Shown piece by piece: positions 49,857-62,118 of a DNA stretch of 64,000 bases. Each line of letters starts with the position of its first letter. Within the stretch, counting starts at the first letter, position 1. The notes under the pieces are model-generated. The model was not told the DNA's origin. It saw only the letters and a program-made list of their open reading frames with translations, and made no database searches. A program made the translations under genes and the position numbers. Source of the DNA: Engraulis encrasicolus (lineage: Eukaryota > Chordata > Actinopteri > Clupeiformes > Engraulidae); the NCBI RefSeq assembly GCF_034702125.1, contig NC_085869.1, forward strand, positions 17,063,044 to 17,127,043, given 5' to 3'.

Positions 49857-50396
49857 GTTGCTTTGTAGCTTACCGTTGATAGCTGAACTCAGTGAGAGAC
49901 AAGTAAATAAGTGAATGAAGAAGGGAGCATTTTCTGTTGTAATTTGCTTTTCCTATTTGCCCCCAAAAGCGGCTCGCTTCATGTGGATACCATTTTGTTA
50001 GGTGTAATCAGTTTCCACTTACTCACACTTAACAAATATGTGTGTTTGGTTAAGATCAAAGGAACTCTATTGGGTTACTCTGGTACCCTGCAAGTCCAAA
50101 CAGATGGAATTAGGCAGTGTCAACACTGCTGCTGCTCGCTTACATTGTTGCTTCATCTACGCAAATCAACTCAACAGAGTTGACATAAGGTATGGAAAAA
50201 TTAGTTGCACACGCATTCCGTTGCCTGACAAATGGAAAGTTTGTACCTGGTAAGACTATGCAGGCAGCAAAAAAAATCTAAAACCCTGTGAAGGGTTCAT
50301 TCAGGACAGGCATTGGTCATCAGCAGTGTAATTTCATCTTTTATTGTTGTTGCTTTTGTTGACCAAGCCCAGGGTCCTATCTGTTGGGGCAGGGAC
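49857..50396. other. Unassigned DNA
   Basis: No recognisable features. Confidence 0.4.
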
Positions 50397-50404
50397 TGCT
50401 AGAA

Positions 50405-50676
50405 CAGGGATAGGCATTCTGGGGAACCTGTTACTATTAGGCAGTTTCACAAGAAATAAGAAATCTTAGAAATTACATTTGAAATACAATTAAGTTATAT
50501 TGTCAGGGGACCTATATTGAAGGAAGCCACCATTAAAACAGACCCCACCTTCTCTATGTCCCCTGACTATAAGTTAATTGTATTGAAAATGTAATTTCTA
50601 AGATTCCTTTACAAAATATTTCATATTTCATATGAATTTCATGAATATTTCATATTTCATAGGTTCCCCACCCCTG
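50405..50676. mobile_element. Palindromic hAT-like MITE
   Basis: The outer ends CAGGGATAGG...GGGGAACCT and AGGTTCCCCACCCCTG are complementary. An inner pair of about 48-bp arms (50462-50511 and 50559-50606, with AATCTTAGAAATTACATTT and its complement) makes it a strong foldback. The flanks TGCTAGAA and TGTAAGAA match at 6 of 8. Confidence 0.78.
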
Positions 50677-50684
50677 TGTAAGAA

Positions 50685-51681
50685 GTGTGGTACAGTCAGA
50701 ATGCAATGCGGACACACGGCCAGGATCAGGTGAGTAATGAAAAGCAGCCAGTGGAAGTCAGATGCTGTTATTGTCCGTCCACAGGTTTGCCTTGGCGTCC
50801 CTCCCTAGCTGCGCTGCACCCCTGCAGGCCATAGTACAGTACACATGAATATTTAAATAGGAAACGAACTTCCTTAAAACATCAATCAGCCGCCATCTAT
50901 TCAATTACAGGATTTAAGATCTGAAATGGTCATCCGTCAGCAGCTGCTGATGTGAAGAAATGGGGCCCTTGGCAAGCAAGCCAACGTGCATATTCCAACC
51001 ATGTGGACAATCAGCCCATAAAATAGCAGACCATATGCTTGGCAGCATCTGACTGAGGAGAACAAGCTGAACGTTCATACTTTAAATAAAGCCAGAGTTA
51101 GTAACCAAATTCTGTAACGTACTGTAGGCTATGCCGAATATGCCTGTGAAAATGTGGAGATGTAGGCTTATCAATTAAGGAGGAACGTTTTTCCATTGTT
51201 GGCTTTATTTCCTGTTATCACCATCACTAGCAAGACAAGGCAGGTGTCCGACTAGTCAGGTGTTTTTGTTCTTAAAAAAAAAAAATCTTGTAAAAAAAAA
51301 AAAAAAAAACATGTGGCATGGCAGTTGTAATTAAAAGTCTATGTTGGCACATCTGCAGTAAATACCTATAGATTTTGGAAATTTAATGATTGAGGAGATT
51401 TAATGAAATGGTTATGGTCATTTATGAAATGCCTTTTAATCCTTTAGCACATGGGTGACATTAAGTCAAAACCTGGATTGTTTCAATTGATTTTTTCCCC
51501 TCTCAAAGAATAGCCCCAGGTCTAATAAACCCTTTTCACATGAGCAACAGCAGACTAGTGTCCCATGTTGGAATAGTAAAAGGTGGAAATAACTCGTGCA
51601 TGCTGATTCTGATTTGTTTGACCGGGCCAGGAGAAACCAGATAGCCCTCTGCATTGTATTGATTTAAAACAGAATAAAGTT
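50685..51681. other. Unassigned DNA
   Basis: No gene or repeat family recognised. A-runs at 51275 and 51290-51309. Confidence 0.4.
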
Positions 51682-51685
51682 TTAA

Positions 51686-52144
51686 AGGGACACTGTGTGA
51701 GATTTTTAGTTGTTTATTTCCAGAATTCATGCTGCCCATTCACTAATGTTACATTTTCCATGAATACTTTAGCCTGGGAACTCCCATACTGCCTTTAGTT
51801 CTACACAATCGTTTCGATCTGAAATCTCACTTGTGATTAGGTCTGGTGTTAACCAGACAATGAATACTTACCACCACCATCAAATTCTAAGTATTCACTA
51901 TGACTGGAAAAATTGCACTTTTCATACATGAAAAGGGGGATCTTCTCCATGGTCCGCCATTTTGAATTTCCAAAAATAGCCATTTTTAGCTGCAAAAATG
52001 ACTCTACTTGGACCATACTAGAAAATATTTGTTTATTACTTAGTAAACCTTCATGTAAAGATAAAATTTGGCAATAGGCGACACAGTTTCAATGAGCAGC
52101 ATAGTTGCAGTACCCCTTTTGACCATTTCCTGCACAGTGCCCCT
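51686..52144. mobile_element. TTAA-flanked DNA element
   Basis: Ends AGGGACACTGTG and CACAGTGCCCCT, flanked by TTAA at 51682-51685 and 52145-52148. It is non-coding and contains a nested 92-bp MITE (51769-51860). It resembles a common fish repeat that begins with this AAAGGGACACTGTG word (from memory). Confidence 0.8.
51769..51860 (+). mobile_element. 92-bp MITE with the same left end as the RecQ region
   Basis: TGAATACT at 51761-51768 and 51861-51868 is an exact 8-bp duplication. The left end TTAGCCTGGGAACTCCCATA and following CTGCCTT match the motif at 4071-4096 (22 of 26). The right end GGTGTTAACCAGACAA resembles 7460-7478. It reads as a deletion derivative of the same element type. Confidence 0.75.
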
Positions 52145-52360
52145 TTAAAGTCACGTGAGTGGACAGACACAAAGAAGAGTTGATTACATTACCCTCGGCT
52201 CTCTCAGTATAGGTCATGAAAACACAGTCCAAGATCATATGCACTAAAGCTAGAATGATATGACTCAAAACTGCAAGTACCTGTTGGGTCCTCAGCGGGT
52301 CACTAACTTAGAGTCAGGGGCGTCATTTGGGTTGTGGGGCGGCGGTGTCAGATTTAGGAC

Positions 52361-52614
52361 CATGGCCGTAACTATTGAGGACACAGAGGTCATGTCCTCT
52401 GTATTTTTTTCAGTATTGTAAAATGTATCTATGATGAAAATCGATATATGATCAACAATGATAAATTCAGTCTGTATACGCCACCCCCATTTATCCTCAA
52501 GGCAGTGATTAATGAAAACAAACTTGAGAGTTTGACTGAAGTGTTTGAAGCATTCTAACTGTACAACACGCAGTATTTGACCTCTGTATTTGAAAATGTC
52601 TGGTTACGGCCCTG
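52361..52614. mobile_element. hAT-like MITE (CAGGGCCGTAACTA-type ends)
   Basis: CATGGCCGTAACTA at the left is complementary to TGGTTACGGCCCTG at the right. The flanks TTTAGGAC and GTTATGAC match at 6 of 8. The sub-terminal ACAGAGGTCATGTCCTCTGT is itself a palindrome. It is non-coding. Confidence 0.75.
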
Positions 52615-52622
52615 GTTATGAC

Positions 52623-53090
52623 AGTTCCAAAGGACCACCATTGGCAAGAGACCCTTTGCCATCATTATAATCATTGTCCTTAATAATAAGGACATTTAAA
52701 CGTGGACTCTTTCATAAGACGTTTTTAGAGGTGTCATTGGTTACACAGCTTTGCAGGCACACATTTTGAAGCAACAGCAGAGACGGAAAAGAAGAGCCCT
52801 CCACCATATTTCATGGTAGCTGGCTGTGAATGTGTAACCTTATTCTTTTAGGGATTTCTGAATGGGGATACGGTGCAGTTAAAGGAGGGGGTGGATTATT
52901 TCTAATTCCCTCTTGTCATCAGCAAATGGAGTGTGCCTGAACGCACTATGATATTTAAAGGCACATGTGCTCTGTCCCAACTCCTGAACAGCCGTTGAGA
53001 CCCCAGCTTCAAAAAGGCAGATGAAAAAAAATATCACGTCTATAGGCAGAGAAGGGGGATATTTTTAATTGATAAAACCGAATGCCTCTT
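52623..53090. other. Unassigned DNA
   Basis: Nothing recognised. Confidence 0.4.
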
Positions 53091-53264
53091 TTCCACAGCT
53101 GGTTTTCTGGTAGGCCTATAGCTCGACACAGCAAGACTTGACTTTTGCTTTTCGATTGGGCATGACACAGCTCAATCAAAGAGCAAAAAGTGGTAGCTCA
53201 GTCACATCGTGTCGAGCTGTAGGCCTAGGCAATACCAGAAACACGGCAGTGGAAAGGAGGCATT
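53091..53264. mobile_element. MITE with AATGCCTCTTTTCCAC ends
   Basis: AATGCCTCTTTTCCAC and GTGGAAAGGAGGCATT are inverted ends. The similarity continues inward through TTTCTGGTA, AGGCCTA and AGCTCGACAC over about 50 bp. No clear target duplication. It is non-coding. Confidence 0.75.
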
Positions 53265-54765
53265 AGTGATCCCTAGATCTGTTCTTATGGCATATCACAA
53301 GTTTCTGGACAAAGACGATGCGACTCCAGCTGAAGAGGGCAATGTCAGTTGGGTAGTTTTGACATCTGGGCTTTATTTGGCCTCCTCCCTGCTTCTCTTT
53401 AATGAAATAAGAAGTGAACTCACTCGACCCTGCATGGCACAACATCAGATGACTGGAGGTGTGTCATTTACTCTTCCTGACATATCAGTCAATGGATGCT
53501 CTCACACAATGGGACACTGCCCTTCTCCGAATAACAGATGAGGAACAGAAGCCAACCCCAAGGAGGCACTCCTCTGCGAAGCTGATTCTGAGAAGAACCA
53601 ATCCCTTGCTAACAAGAGCCAGGCAGGCAGAGAGTGTTATTCTTGGCCGGCAGCTTGAGTCCTCTATGAAAGACAGATCACAAGGCTAGACGTCTTCCGC
53701 TGGAATTCTTGAGAGACCAATGCCGTGGTTTGTTAATAAAATGTTTGGGTTTTTTGTATTATCTTTACATATCGCTGCTTCCTGGTTCGTATTTGTCCGG
53801 GCTAATTAGGTTAATCACCAAAGTCTAGAGTGTAGGCCTTCAACCTTTGGTTAAAGCAGCCGATTGGAATGGCGTAAAACCGCACAAGCCTGGCAGATCG
53901 ACGAGGTCCACACTGAGTAGAGCGGCAACAGCCGGGCGCAAAACCGCTGCTTTAATTACATGAAATGATTTGTTTGCGGGAGATCATTAGCCTTGCTACT
54001 TCAAGCCCTGGCATGAAAAGTCTCCAGTTCAGCTGCCGTTTATGGCCTGTTAAGCCTTATAGTGCAGGATTAATTAATGCAAGGGGATCATTGCAACTGT
54101 GCTTCAGCTTCTTGAAATTCAACAAAGTGTCTCAATGCAAAACAAAACAACTTTGACTTTATTAGCCGATCATCAACCGATCAAAGGGAATAAATGATCA
54201 TAAAGCCTAAATTAGTGTAGTAGTGGCTCTGGGTGTTGTAGGTTTTGTATCATATAAAAGCCATTGGAGGATGGGCTGCGAAACCATTATGAAGTGTAGA
54301 TGCTGAACATGGGTCTGTGATGCATTAGGGTAAGTCAGGGAACTCATGGAAGGCACGTTCCTCACAATAAACAAGATTCCTTGTTACCAATGGATTCTTC
54401 TGAGAAAAATACCAGCTGTCTTGCTCTTGTGGCGATGACTAAGACTTCTAGATGACAGTACATTTAAATTTAACAGAGCACACGCTCCAGACAGATAGTT
54501 GAAACATGAAATGATACATGCCCAACAGAACCGTAAGGTTCTCATGAAATAAAAAAACAAGACAAAAAGCCCTTTCAGAACACACAATATTTTACATGTA
54601 TTTGGCCCTTTGCATTGCCAGGGAGAGGATGAGATGATACATGCATGTGGTAGGCCTAAAGGGGAAGATTGGAAGAGCCTGTATCATAATCCGTAACATA
54701 ACACACTCTCGCAAACCGTAGGGGATAGGTACAAGCAGCACAACACACAACAAAAGCTTCTCTAC
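53265..54765. other. Unassigned DNA, possible conserved block at 53810-54200
   Basis: Repeat-free and dense in homeodomain-type words (GCTAATTAGG, TTAATTAATG, CTTTAATTACATG). This is a feature of developmental enhancers, but no conservation evidence is available from a single sequence. Confidence 0.25.
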
Positions 54766-55179
54766 TCATGTAAATATTCCAAATAAATATTTTGCAGCCT
54801 GACGGTTAAAATGGAAGTAACATTTCATCCAGGGCTTTTCCTTGGACGCCAAAAGAACACGCTGAGTTATTGTTGTTCCACTTAATGCCCTTATGTCTCC
54901 ATGTTTTTCAAGAGACCTCAGATGGCCCAGGGCAGCTCTTTGGGCCTTTGAAAGAAAATAGAGAATTCCCAATTCCTGTAAAGCCAATTCCTTTTTTTCA
55001 TCTGCTACTTCATCTGACAGTGAGATTTCTGCTACTTCAGGGCTGTTTGATATGTGCTGGGATCTGGAGGTCAGCCATGCGTTTAGGTCAAGGACCATCT
55101 GTTTTAAGGTTAAACATTTTTTATCATCTTTGAAAATATCCAGTGGAAAAGCTGTTGGTGCGCCGGGGGAAGGCTTCAT
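54766..55179 (-). CDS. 137-codon open frame, unknown; doubtful
   Basis: Starts MKPSPGAPTAFPLDIF and continues through a charged, helix-like section (EISLSDEVADEKKELALQEL). It is the longest frame here that is not repetitive, low-complexity or part of a mobile element. I recognise no domain, no splice sites are evident at its ends, and the last 20 residues look non-coding. It may be a chance frame in a conserved non-coding region. Confidence 0.2.
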   Translation of the reverse strand: MKPSPGAPTAFPLDIFKDDKKCLTLKQMVLDLNAWLTSRSQHISNSPEVAEISLSDEVADEKKELALQELGILYFLSKAQRAALGHLRSLEKHGDIRALSGTTITQRVLLASKEKPWMKCYFHFNRQAAKYLFGIFT

Positions 55180-55730
55180 GGTGTCATATCATAGAGTCAC
55201 ATTATTCGGAACCACCATTTATGATTCATAAACTCTGGACGTGTTGTGGGATTTTATCATGCTTGTATGAGGAACCACCCAGTGCTTTTTAAATGACCTG
55301 CGACGCGCCGCCTGCTCTGGTTCTTATGGAAACGCTTACTTCTAATTCATTTCCCTCTATTATTTATTCTTCCTATTTGTTGAATATATCAAAGTGTGAA
55401 AACCTCAGACTTCAGATTACAGCAGGGCTTTCTGTTTTCTGTCAAAACTACTGTGCACACCTCCCATGCTGCTGTTTTTATAAAATATTAAATAAAGTGT
55501 AGTTTTTTGCTGTGTGTGCTGAACCAGGCAACTGAATATGTTCAAACGAGTGAAGCAGCCCAATAATATGGCATGAGGCGGACGGACCACAAGAAACAGC
55601 ATCTACCCCTGAGCAGGGTGGGAGACTTATTTCCGCCCATGGCCATAGCAGTGAGACGAGAAAGATAGAGAGGGAGAAAGAGATAATTTTCAGACCAACT
55701 CGTGCAGTGAGCTAACACATATCCCACATA
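55180..55730. other. Unassigned DNA
   Basis: No recognisable features. Confidence 0.4.
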
Positions 55731-56466
55731 TTATCTCCTCTCCTCTCCTCTACCCCTCTTCTCTGCCCCTCTCCTCTCCTCTCCTCTCTTCTCCTCTCCT
55801 CTCCTCTCCTCTCCTCTCCTCTCCTCTGCCCCTCTCCTCTCCTCTCCTCTCCTCTCCTCTCCTCTCCTCTCCTCTCCTCTCCTCTCCTCTCCTCTCCTAT
55901 TCTCTTCCCTCTGCTCCTCTCCTTTGCTCCTCTCATCTCCTCTCCACTCCTCTCCTCACACCTCCTCTCCCTTCCCTTCCTCTCCTCTCCTCTCATCTCC
56001 TCTCCTCTCCTCTCCTCTCCTCTCCTCTCCTCTCCTCTCCTCTCCTCTCCTCTCCTCTCCTCTCTTCTTCCCTCTGCTCCTCTCCTCTCCTCTTCTCTGC
56101 TGTCTTCTTCTTTACTCCCCTCTCCTTTGCTCTCCTCTCCTCTTCACTTCTCCCCTCACCCCTCCACTGCTCTCCTCTCCTCTCCACTTCTCTCCTCACC
56201 CCTCCTATGCTCTCCTCTCCTCTCCTCTCCCTTGCACTCCTCTCCTCTTCCAACCTCTATTTTACTGTGCTGTCCTCTGCTCCTCTCCTCTCCTCTCCTC
56301 TCATCTCGTCTCGTCTCCTCTCCTCTCCTCTCCTCTCCTCTCCTCTCCTCTTCTCTTCTCCTCTCCTCTCCTCTCCTCCCCTCCTCTCCTCTTCTCTTCT
56401 GTCCTCTCCTATTCTCTCCTCTCCTCTCCTCTCCTCTCCTCTCCTCTCCTCTCCTCTCCTCTCTCT
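55731..56466 (+). repeat. (TCCTC)n pentanucleotide satellite-like array
   Basis: About 735 bases of polypyrimidine in 5-bp units with scattered variants (TTCTC, CACTC, TGCTC). Long mirror-like polypurine-polypyrimidine tracts can form triplex DNA (established property). All frames through it are Ser/Leu/Pro or Glu/Arg artefacts. Confidence 0.96.
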
Positions 56467-57110
56467 AGAGCCTCTTCATCTCATCTCCAGCAGTGTGGCC
56501 ATGCTGTCCTCCTGCTCCTCACACCCCTCCACAGGGCCTCCTAGGCCACTATAAATCTCCAGCTGTCTCAGCACCTCCCTCCACCCCAGCACGGCCCACC
56601 CCGACCACTGCTCTGGCAAAAAAGCTGCATCGTCCCACATGCATCGGGCTTTCCCCACACAAAATAACTGCTATGTTGACAACAGAGAATAAAACTCTGA
56701 GATCTGAATAGCAACCCGCGCCATTGATAGCTTTGCCTTGTGAAGTGCCACCGCACAGTTTTTTCCGCCAGCTTTTTTTTTTTTTTGCGTGGGTCACCAG
56801 TGAAGTCCAGTGCACGGCATGAGGAGGCAGTGGTGTACGTATGTAGCTGTGGTAAACAGTAGTACAGCTGTTGGCAGTGATAAAAAAAAATCTGGCTGCT
56901 TTGTGCTGGTCGTCCCTTACGAGCAGCTGGGTAGCAGATGCTGTGCTGATTGGCTTTCTCACACACACCTGAGTACCATCTACCATGCAGCACAAAAGAC
57001 TGAATTAAGAAGCTGTTTACATACTATATATGGATTTTTAAAAATCACATTGGTTTTGGCCTCTCCTTTACACGCAGAGTTTTAGAATTTGCTTTTCAAT
57101 TCAATTCTGA
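56467..57110. other. Unassigned DNA
   Basis: Open frames on both strands at 56476-57085 overlap heavily and show no family. A T-run lies at 56773-56786. Confidence 0.4.
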
Positions 57111-57122
57111 TGTACTTCAGAA

Positions 57123-58757
57123 ATGAAGAAATCAGAAATCAACACCTCACTACAAACAGGCATATTCCCAGGATGTCTGAAAGAAGCAGTTGTGAAACCC
57201 TTACTGAAAAAGAACAACCTGGATGCACTGGCACTAAACAACTATAGGCCCATATCCAATCTACCATTCATTGGTAAAATAATAGAGAAAATTGCTTTTA
57301 ACCAATTAACTAATGTCTAATAGCTACCTTGATAAGTTTCAATCAGGTTTCCGTGCCTACCACAGCACTGAAACAGCTCTTATTAAAGTTATGAATGACA
57401 TAAGATTGAATTCTGATGCTGGCAAATCATCCGTCTTGGTGCTACTCGACATAAGTGCCGCTTTCGATACAGTTGATCATGCCATACTACTACATAGACT
57501 GGAACATCTGGGTTGGCTTTACAGGCATAGTGATCAACTGGTTAAAATCGTACTTACAACAAAGACGTTTTTTGTCGCCATTGGAAGACATACCTCATCA
57601 CTGATGTCTCTGAACTGTGGGGTCCCCCAGGGCTCCATTCTGGGACCACTACTGTTCAATCTGTATATGCTGCCACTGGGACACATTATCAAGAATAACT
57701 CCATAAATTACCATAGCTATGCGGATGATACCCAACTCTACTTATCTATGTCCCCCAATGACTACACCCCCCTTGAATCACTCTATCATTGCATGGACCA
57801 AATTAACAAATGGATGTCTCACAATTTCCTCCAGCTGAACGCAGATAAAACTGAAGTAATTATATTTGGGAAAAGAGAGGGGAGACAAAAGATTGCTACT
57901 ATCCTTGAAACGAAGGGACTGAAAGCAAGGGATACAGTTAAAAATCTTGGGGTCCTCATTGACAGTGACCTAAACTTCAACAGTCACATGAAAGCTATTA
58001 CTAAGTCTGCATTTTATCACATAAAAAACATCTCTGAATTTAGGGGCCTTATGTCTAAACATGATCTGGAGAAGCTACTACATGCCTTGATTACTGTAAC
58101 AGTTTTTTACAGGCCCCCCCAAAAAGACCATCAAAGCTTCAACTTGTACAAAATGCAGCAGCAAGGGTTCTTACAAAAACAAGGAAGTTCGACCATATTA
58201 CTCCAATTTTAAGATCGCTGCATTGGCTCCCAGCAAGCTACATAATTGATATCAAGGCAATGCTACTTGTGTTTAAATCATTAAATGGAATGGGACCCAC
58301 ATATCTACTGGATATATGCACCAACCAGGTCACTAAGGTCAACGGAGAAGAATTTGCTGGTGATTCCAAAGTCAAAACAAAGTGTGGAGAGGCAGCCTTT
58401 AGCTTCTATGCTTCAAAGCTTTGGAACCAGCTTCCAGATGATGTAAAAAATGCACCCACTATTGATAGCTTTAAATCTACACTCAAGACAAAGCTGTTCT
58501 CAGATACTTTCTCTTAGCTTAAATTCTTATTTTTCATTTGTATGTTTATTTAATTTTTTATTTTATTATTATTATTATTATCATTTTACCTTATGTTTTA
58601 TCTTAATGTTTTAAATGTTCTTTGACTCTAATTTATTTCCTTCTTTCTTCCCTGTTTCCTTTCTTTTTGCATTTGTTAATTTTGTGAAGCACATTGAGTT
58701 GCACCTGTGTATGAAATGTGCTATACAAATAAACTTGCCTGGCCTTGCCTTGCCTTT
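57123..58757 (+). mobile_element. L2-type LINE, 5'-truncated, reverse transcriptase broken
   Basis: The protein starts inside the reverse-transcriptase domain (VVKPLLKKNNLDALALNNYR, then PISNLPFIGKIIEK). It has motif A in DISAAFDTVDH, motif B in CGVPQGSILGPLLF and the catalytic YADDTQLY, then the C-terminal LLVFKSLNGMGPTYL and LWNQLPDDV (stop at 58517). Lesions: a frameshift near 57305, a paired out-of-frame stretch around 57505-57575, and a frameshift plus deletion around 58100-58215. The 3' region ends GCACATTGAGTTGCACC and TGTGCTATACAAATAAAC with short CTTGC repeats. The endonuclease domain is missing. Confidence 0.93.
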
Positions 58758-59424
58758 CAAATCTCTGATTTAAAAAATATCTCATTCAGGGGGCTAAAAC
58801 GCACCTGTCACAATGTTGTTGTTTTTGTATTTGATGTTTAATGTATTTGATGTTTAATGTGAAATTATCTGTTTGTATGTATGCTACTAGACACCTTAAT
58901 TTCCTTCGGGATTATGTAATAAATACTACTCTACTCTACTCTACTCTACTATACTCTACTCTACTCTACTCTACTCTACATGTTGTGTTTACACATAAAT
59001 GGCTAAAAATATCCGCATTTAAAAATATCTGCGTATGTGTAACCAGCACCTAATTCATTCTCCACACCTCGAATCAGCTTCTGATAAGATACGGCCTTGG
59101 CACTGGCTTTATGTCATTGGAAAGGCTTCCAGTCAGAATGAATATTGATAGGCCCATTATCAAAGGAAGCACTACTGTACTATGGCCTGATTCAATCACT
59201 ACCAAGAAATTGTGAAACATAAACATGAAACTCAGAGCTACAATGCACATGACATAAACACATTATAAAAGGAAGTATTACTGTAACGGGGTCTGCTTAA
59301 ATCAATAGCAAGGGATAATACAATATATACTAGTGCAATTCAGAGCCACAATCCATGTGACATAAACATGCAAGCATCCGCATAATGTGAAATCCACAGG
59401 TCCCCAGGGACAGCATAATATAAT
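58758..59424. other. Unassigned DNA with a pentamer repeat
   Basis: An (ACTCT)n array of about 54 bases lies at 58926-58979. Otherwise nothing is recognised. Confidence 0.5.
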
Positions 59425-59640
59425 TACATTACATCACATCACATTACATTACATTGCATTTGGCAGACACTTTTTTAACCAAAGCAACTTACCATCAAGA
59501 CCAAAATTATAGCCAACGTCACTAGCAGATAAAAAAAAAGTGCACAGGAAATATACAGAACAACACGTGCAGATACTAAGTAGGGTATTTTTTTCTTTCT
59601 TTTACTGTAAAAAAAAAAAAAAAGTATATTAGTACAGGAT
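59425..59640. mobile_element. SINE-like repeat (ACATTACATT...TTTGGCAGACAC)
   Basis: The block ATTACATTGCATTTGGCAGA followed by CACTTTTTTAACCAAAGCAA resembles the CATTTGGCAGACGC start of a widespread fish SINE-like repeat (from memory). A poly-A tract lies at 59609-59622. Boundaries are uncertain. Confidence 0.5.
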
Positions 59641-60095
59641 TGAGGTACAGTAGAGTACACACACACACATACACATCATGCCATACAGTCTGGCCTGGGA
59701 CTAAGGCAGCTCAAGCATTAGTGTAGTAGATAGTCACTACACTAGAAATCAGTAGTACAGTGCCCAAAAAAAAAAAAAAAAATCCAAAATAAAACCACAA
59801 ACAAGTTGTGGCATGTGAACATCTGCATAAGATACCCCCAATGCAGTAACCTCGCAAGCTAACCGCTAAGTAAGTGCTGGGCCATTTTGATGCTGGAAAT
59901 GAAAAGCTGAGTTGTGGCCAGTGCAATTTGTTTGACATGAAAGCCAGCTGCTGTAGCTGTAGGCTGTAGCCCAGGAGAGGAACTTGGGAGCCTACTGTAC
60001 CTGTGTGGGACGGTCGGAAGGGTTCAATCACACCCCCGGCCGTGAAGCAGAAAGAGAGAGCTGCTAGCATCCGTCAGCCATCCCAGCACGCCCCA
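59641..60095. other. Unassigned DNA
   Basis: Only an A-run (59766-59781) and no recognisable element. Confidence 0.4.
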
Positions 60096-60223
60096 GGGGT
60101 GCATTTCTCGAAACCATCATTTCTAACTATGCCAGCTACTCTGTTGTTTGCAAAGCTTTTCCCCATTGGCGACTACTCAAGGTGCTAACTGGCTAGCAAC
60201 TACGCTTTCGAGAAATGTATCCC
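60096..60223. mobile_element. MITE, family F, copy 2
   Basis: GGGGTGCATTTCTCGAAA at the left pairs with TTTCGAGAAATGTATCCC at the right. The interior has CTAACTGGCTAGCAACTACG like the copy at 33204. The right end has two changes. Confidence 0.72.
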
Positions 60224-60486
60224 AGCCCAGCCTAGCCCCCTGTTTGACATAATGTTTGGCTAATGAAACCCAGCTGCCCCCAACATCAGAATTTAACTTC
60301 ATACATGTCTAGCAAACATAAAAGTTAGTGCTTTAAACACGTCCAGATTCCTTGGTGTGCCACAGGGCAGAACAGGCTGTTCGCTGTGATTACAATCAAT
60401 GGTGCGCCGGTGATCATGGGAGTGGAGTGGACACAAGCTCAGGGCCTGGCTGTGCTGTGCTGTGCTGTGTAGACACACTTCCTCAA

Positions 60487-61130
<644 letters not shown>

Positions 61131-61922
61131 CATGTCACACAACACACAACCCCTCTCCCACAGGCCGTGACTGCGGCCCCGGCACCCCTTTTCTAAACAC
61201 AGCTGTTTGCCAAAGCCATGTGTTGGTTTCCCTCTCTCCGTTATATTTAGACACACAACTTACTGGAATAATGCAAATCACATTAACACAGCCCATTGAT
61301 GTTTGCATGTAGGAGTCAATCAAATGAAACAGCCCCCTTCCTGTGTTTGTGCAAAGAATAATGGAATGTCTGGACTTGTTATGCTTCACCTCCAAGCTCC
61401 CTGTGCGACCCTTCATAACATAAATTAGCCGAACTTTTATAACGGCGTAACATGCTATCCATCGAGCCATTCAAGTTTCGAGTGTATTAGACACTAATGA
61501 AAGAAGAATAAAGATCATGCACCGCTCTGATCGGAAAACACATGATGTCTCTCGATTGATTTTAAACAGGCTTTATACATAAAATAACACAATGGAAGAA
61601 TCAACAAAGACAATCCATTTGAGTATTGGGCATGACGTTGTAAAGAGACTTTACTAGCGTCTGGATGTAGTCTTGGCTAGCTCTTTCCATATTTTTAAGG
61701 ATTATATACCATCATACGGTACATTGCCTAAGGAGGAGCCATATGGATCAACAGATGTACTGTACGTACACACATTTATTTGATCCATGTGTCAGACATC
61801 AAATATTTCACAAGCCATTTGTGTCATCTGTCAATCATTATACAAGGAACGACATTTGATATTATTCCCAAAGACAGCCGAAATCCTCAGACCTTACAGG
61901 TCTGTTCTCCCTCGTCTTTGTG
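61131..61922. other. Unassigned DNA
   Basis: Nothing recognised; repeat-free. Confidence 0.4.
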
Positions 61923-61930
61923 TGTGCAGT

Positions 61931-62110
61931 CAGGGCCGGATTAAGAAGGCCCTTGGCCCCTAGGCTACAGGTTGCTGTAGGCCCCCCACGGAAAGCAAAT
62001 TTCATAACAAAATTACAGAGACTGTGTTATAATTCCAACTGGGGGGCCCCTGGCTGGTGGGGGGCCTTATACTGCAGCCCTATCTAGCCCTGTGCATTAA
62101 TCCGGCCATG
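61931..62110 (-). mobile_element. hAT-type MITE, family B (180 bp, perfect TSD)
   Basis: Starts CAGGGCCGGATTAAG and ends TTAATCCGGCCATG. The identical flanks TGTGCAGT lie at 61923-61930 and 62111-62118. It is shorter than other family B copies by a central deletion. Confidence 0.94.
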
Positions 62111-62118
62111 TGTGCAGT

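Noticed and set aside
55712..56554. Several overlapping frames of 86-206 codons
   Set aside because: All arise from the TCCTC pentamer array, open in many frames because the unit lacks stop codons.
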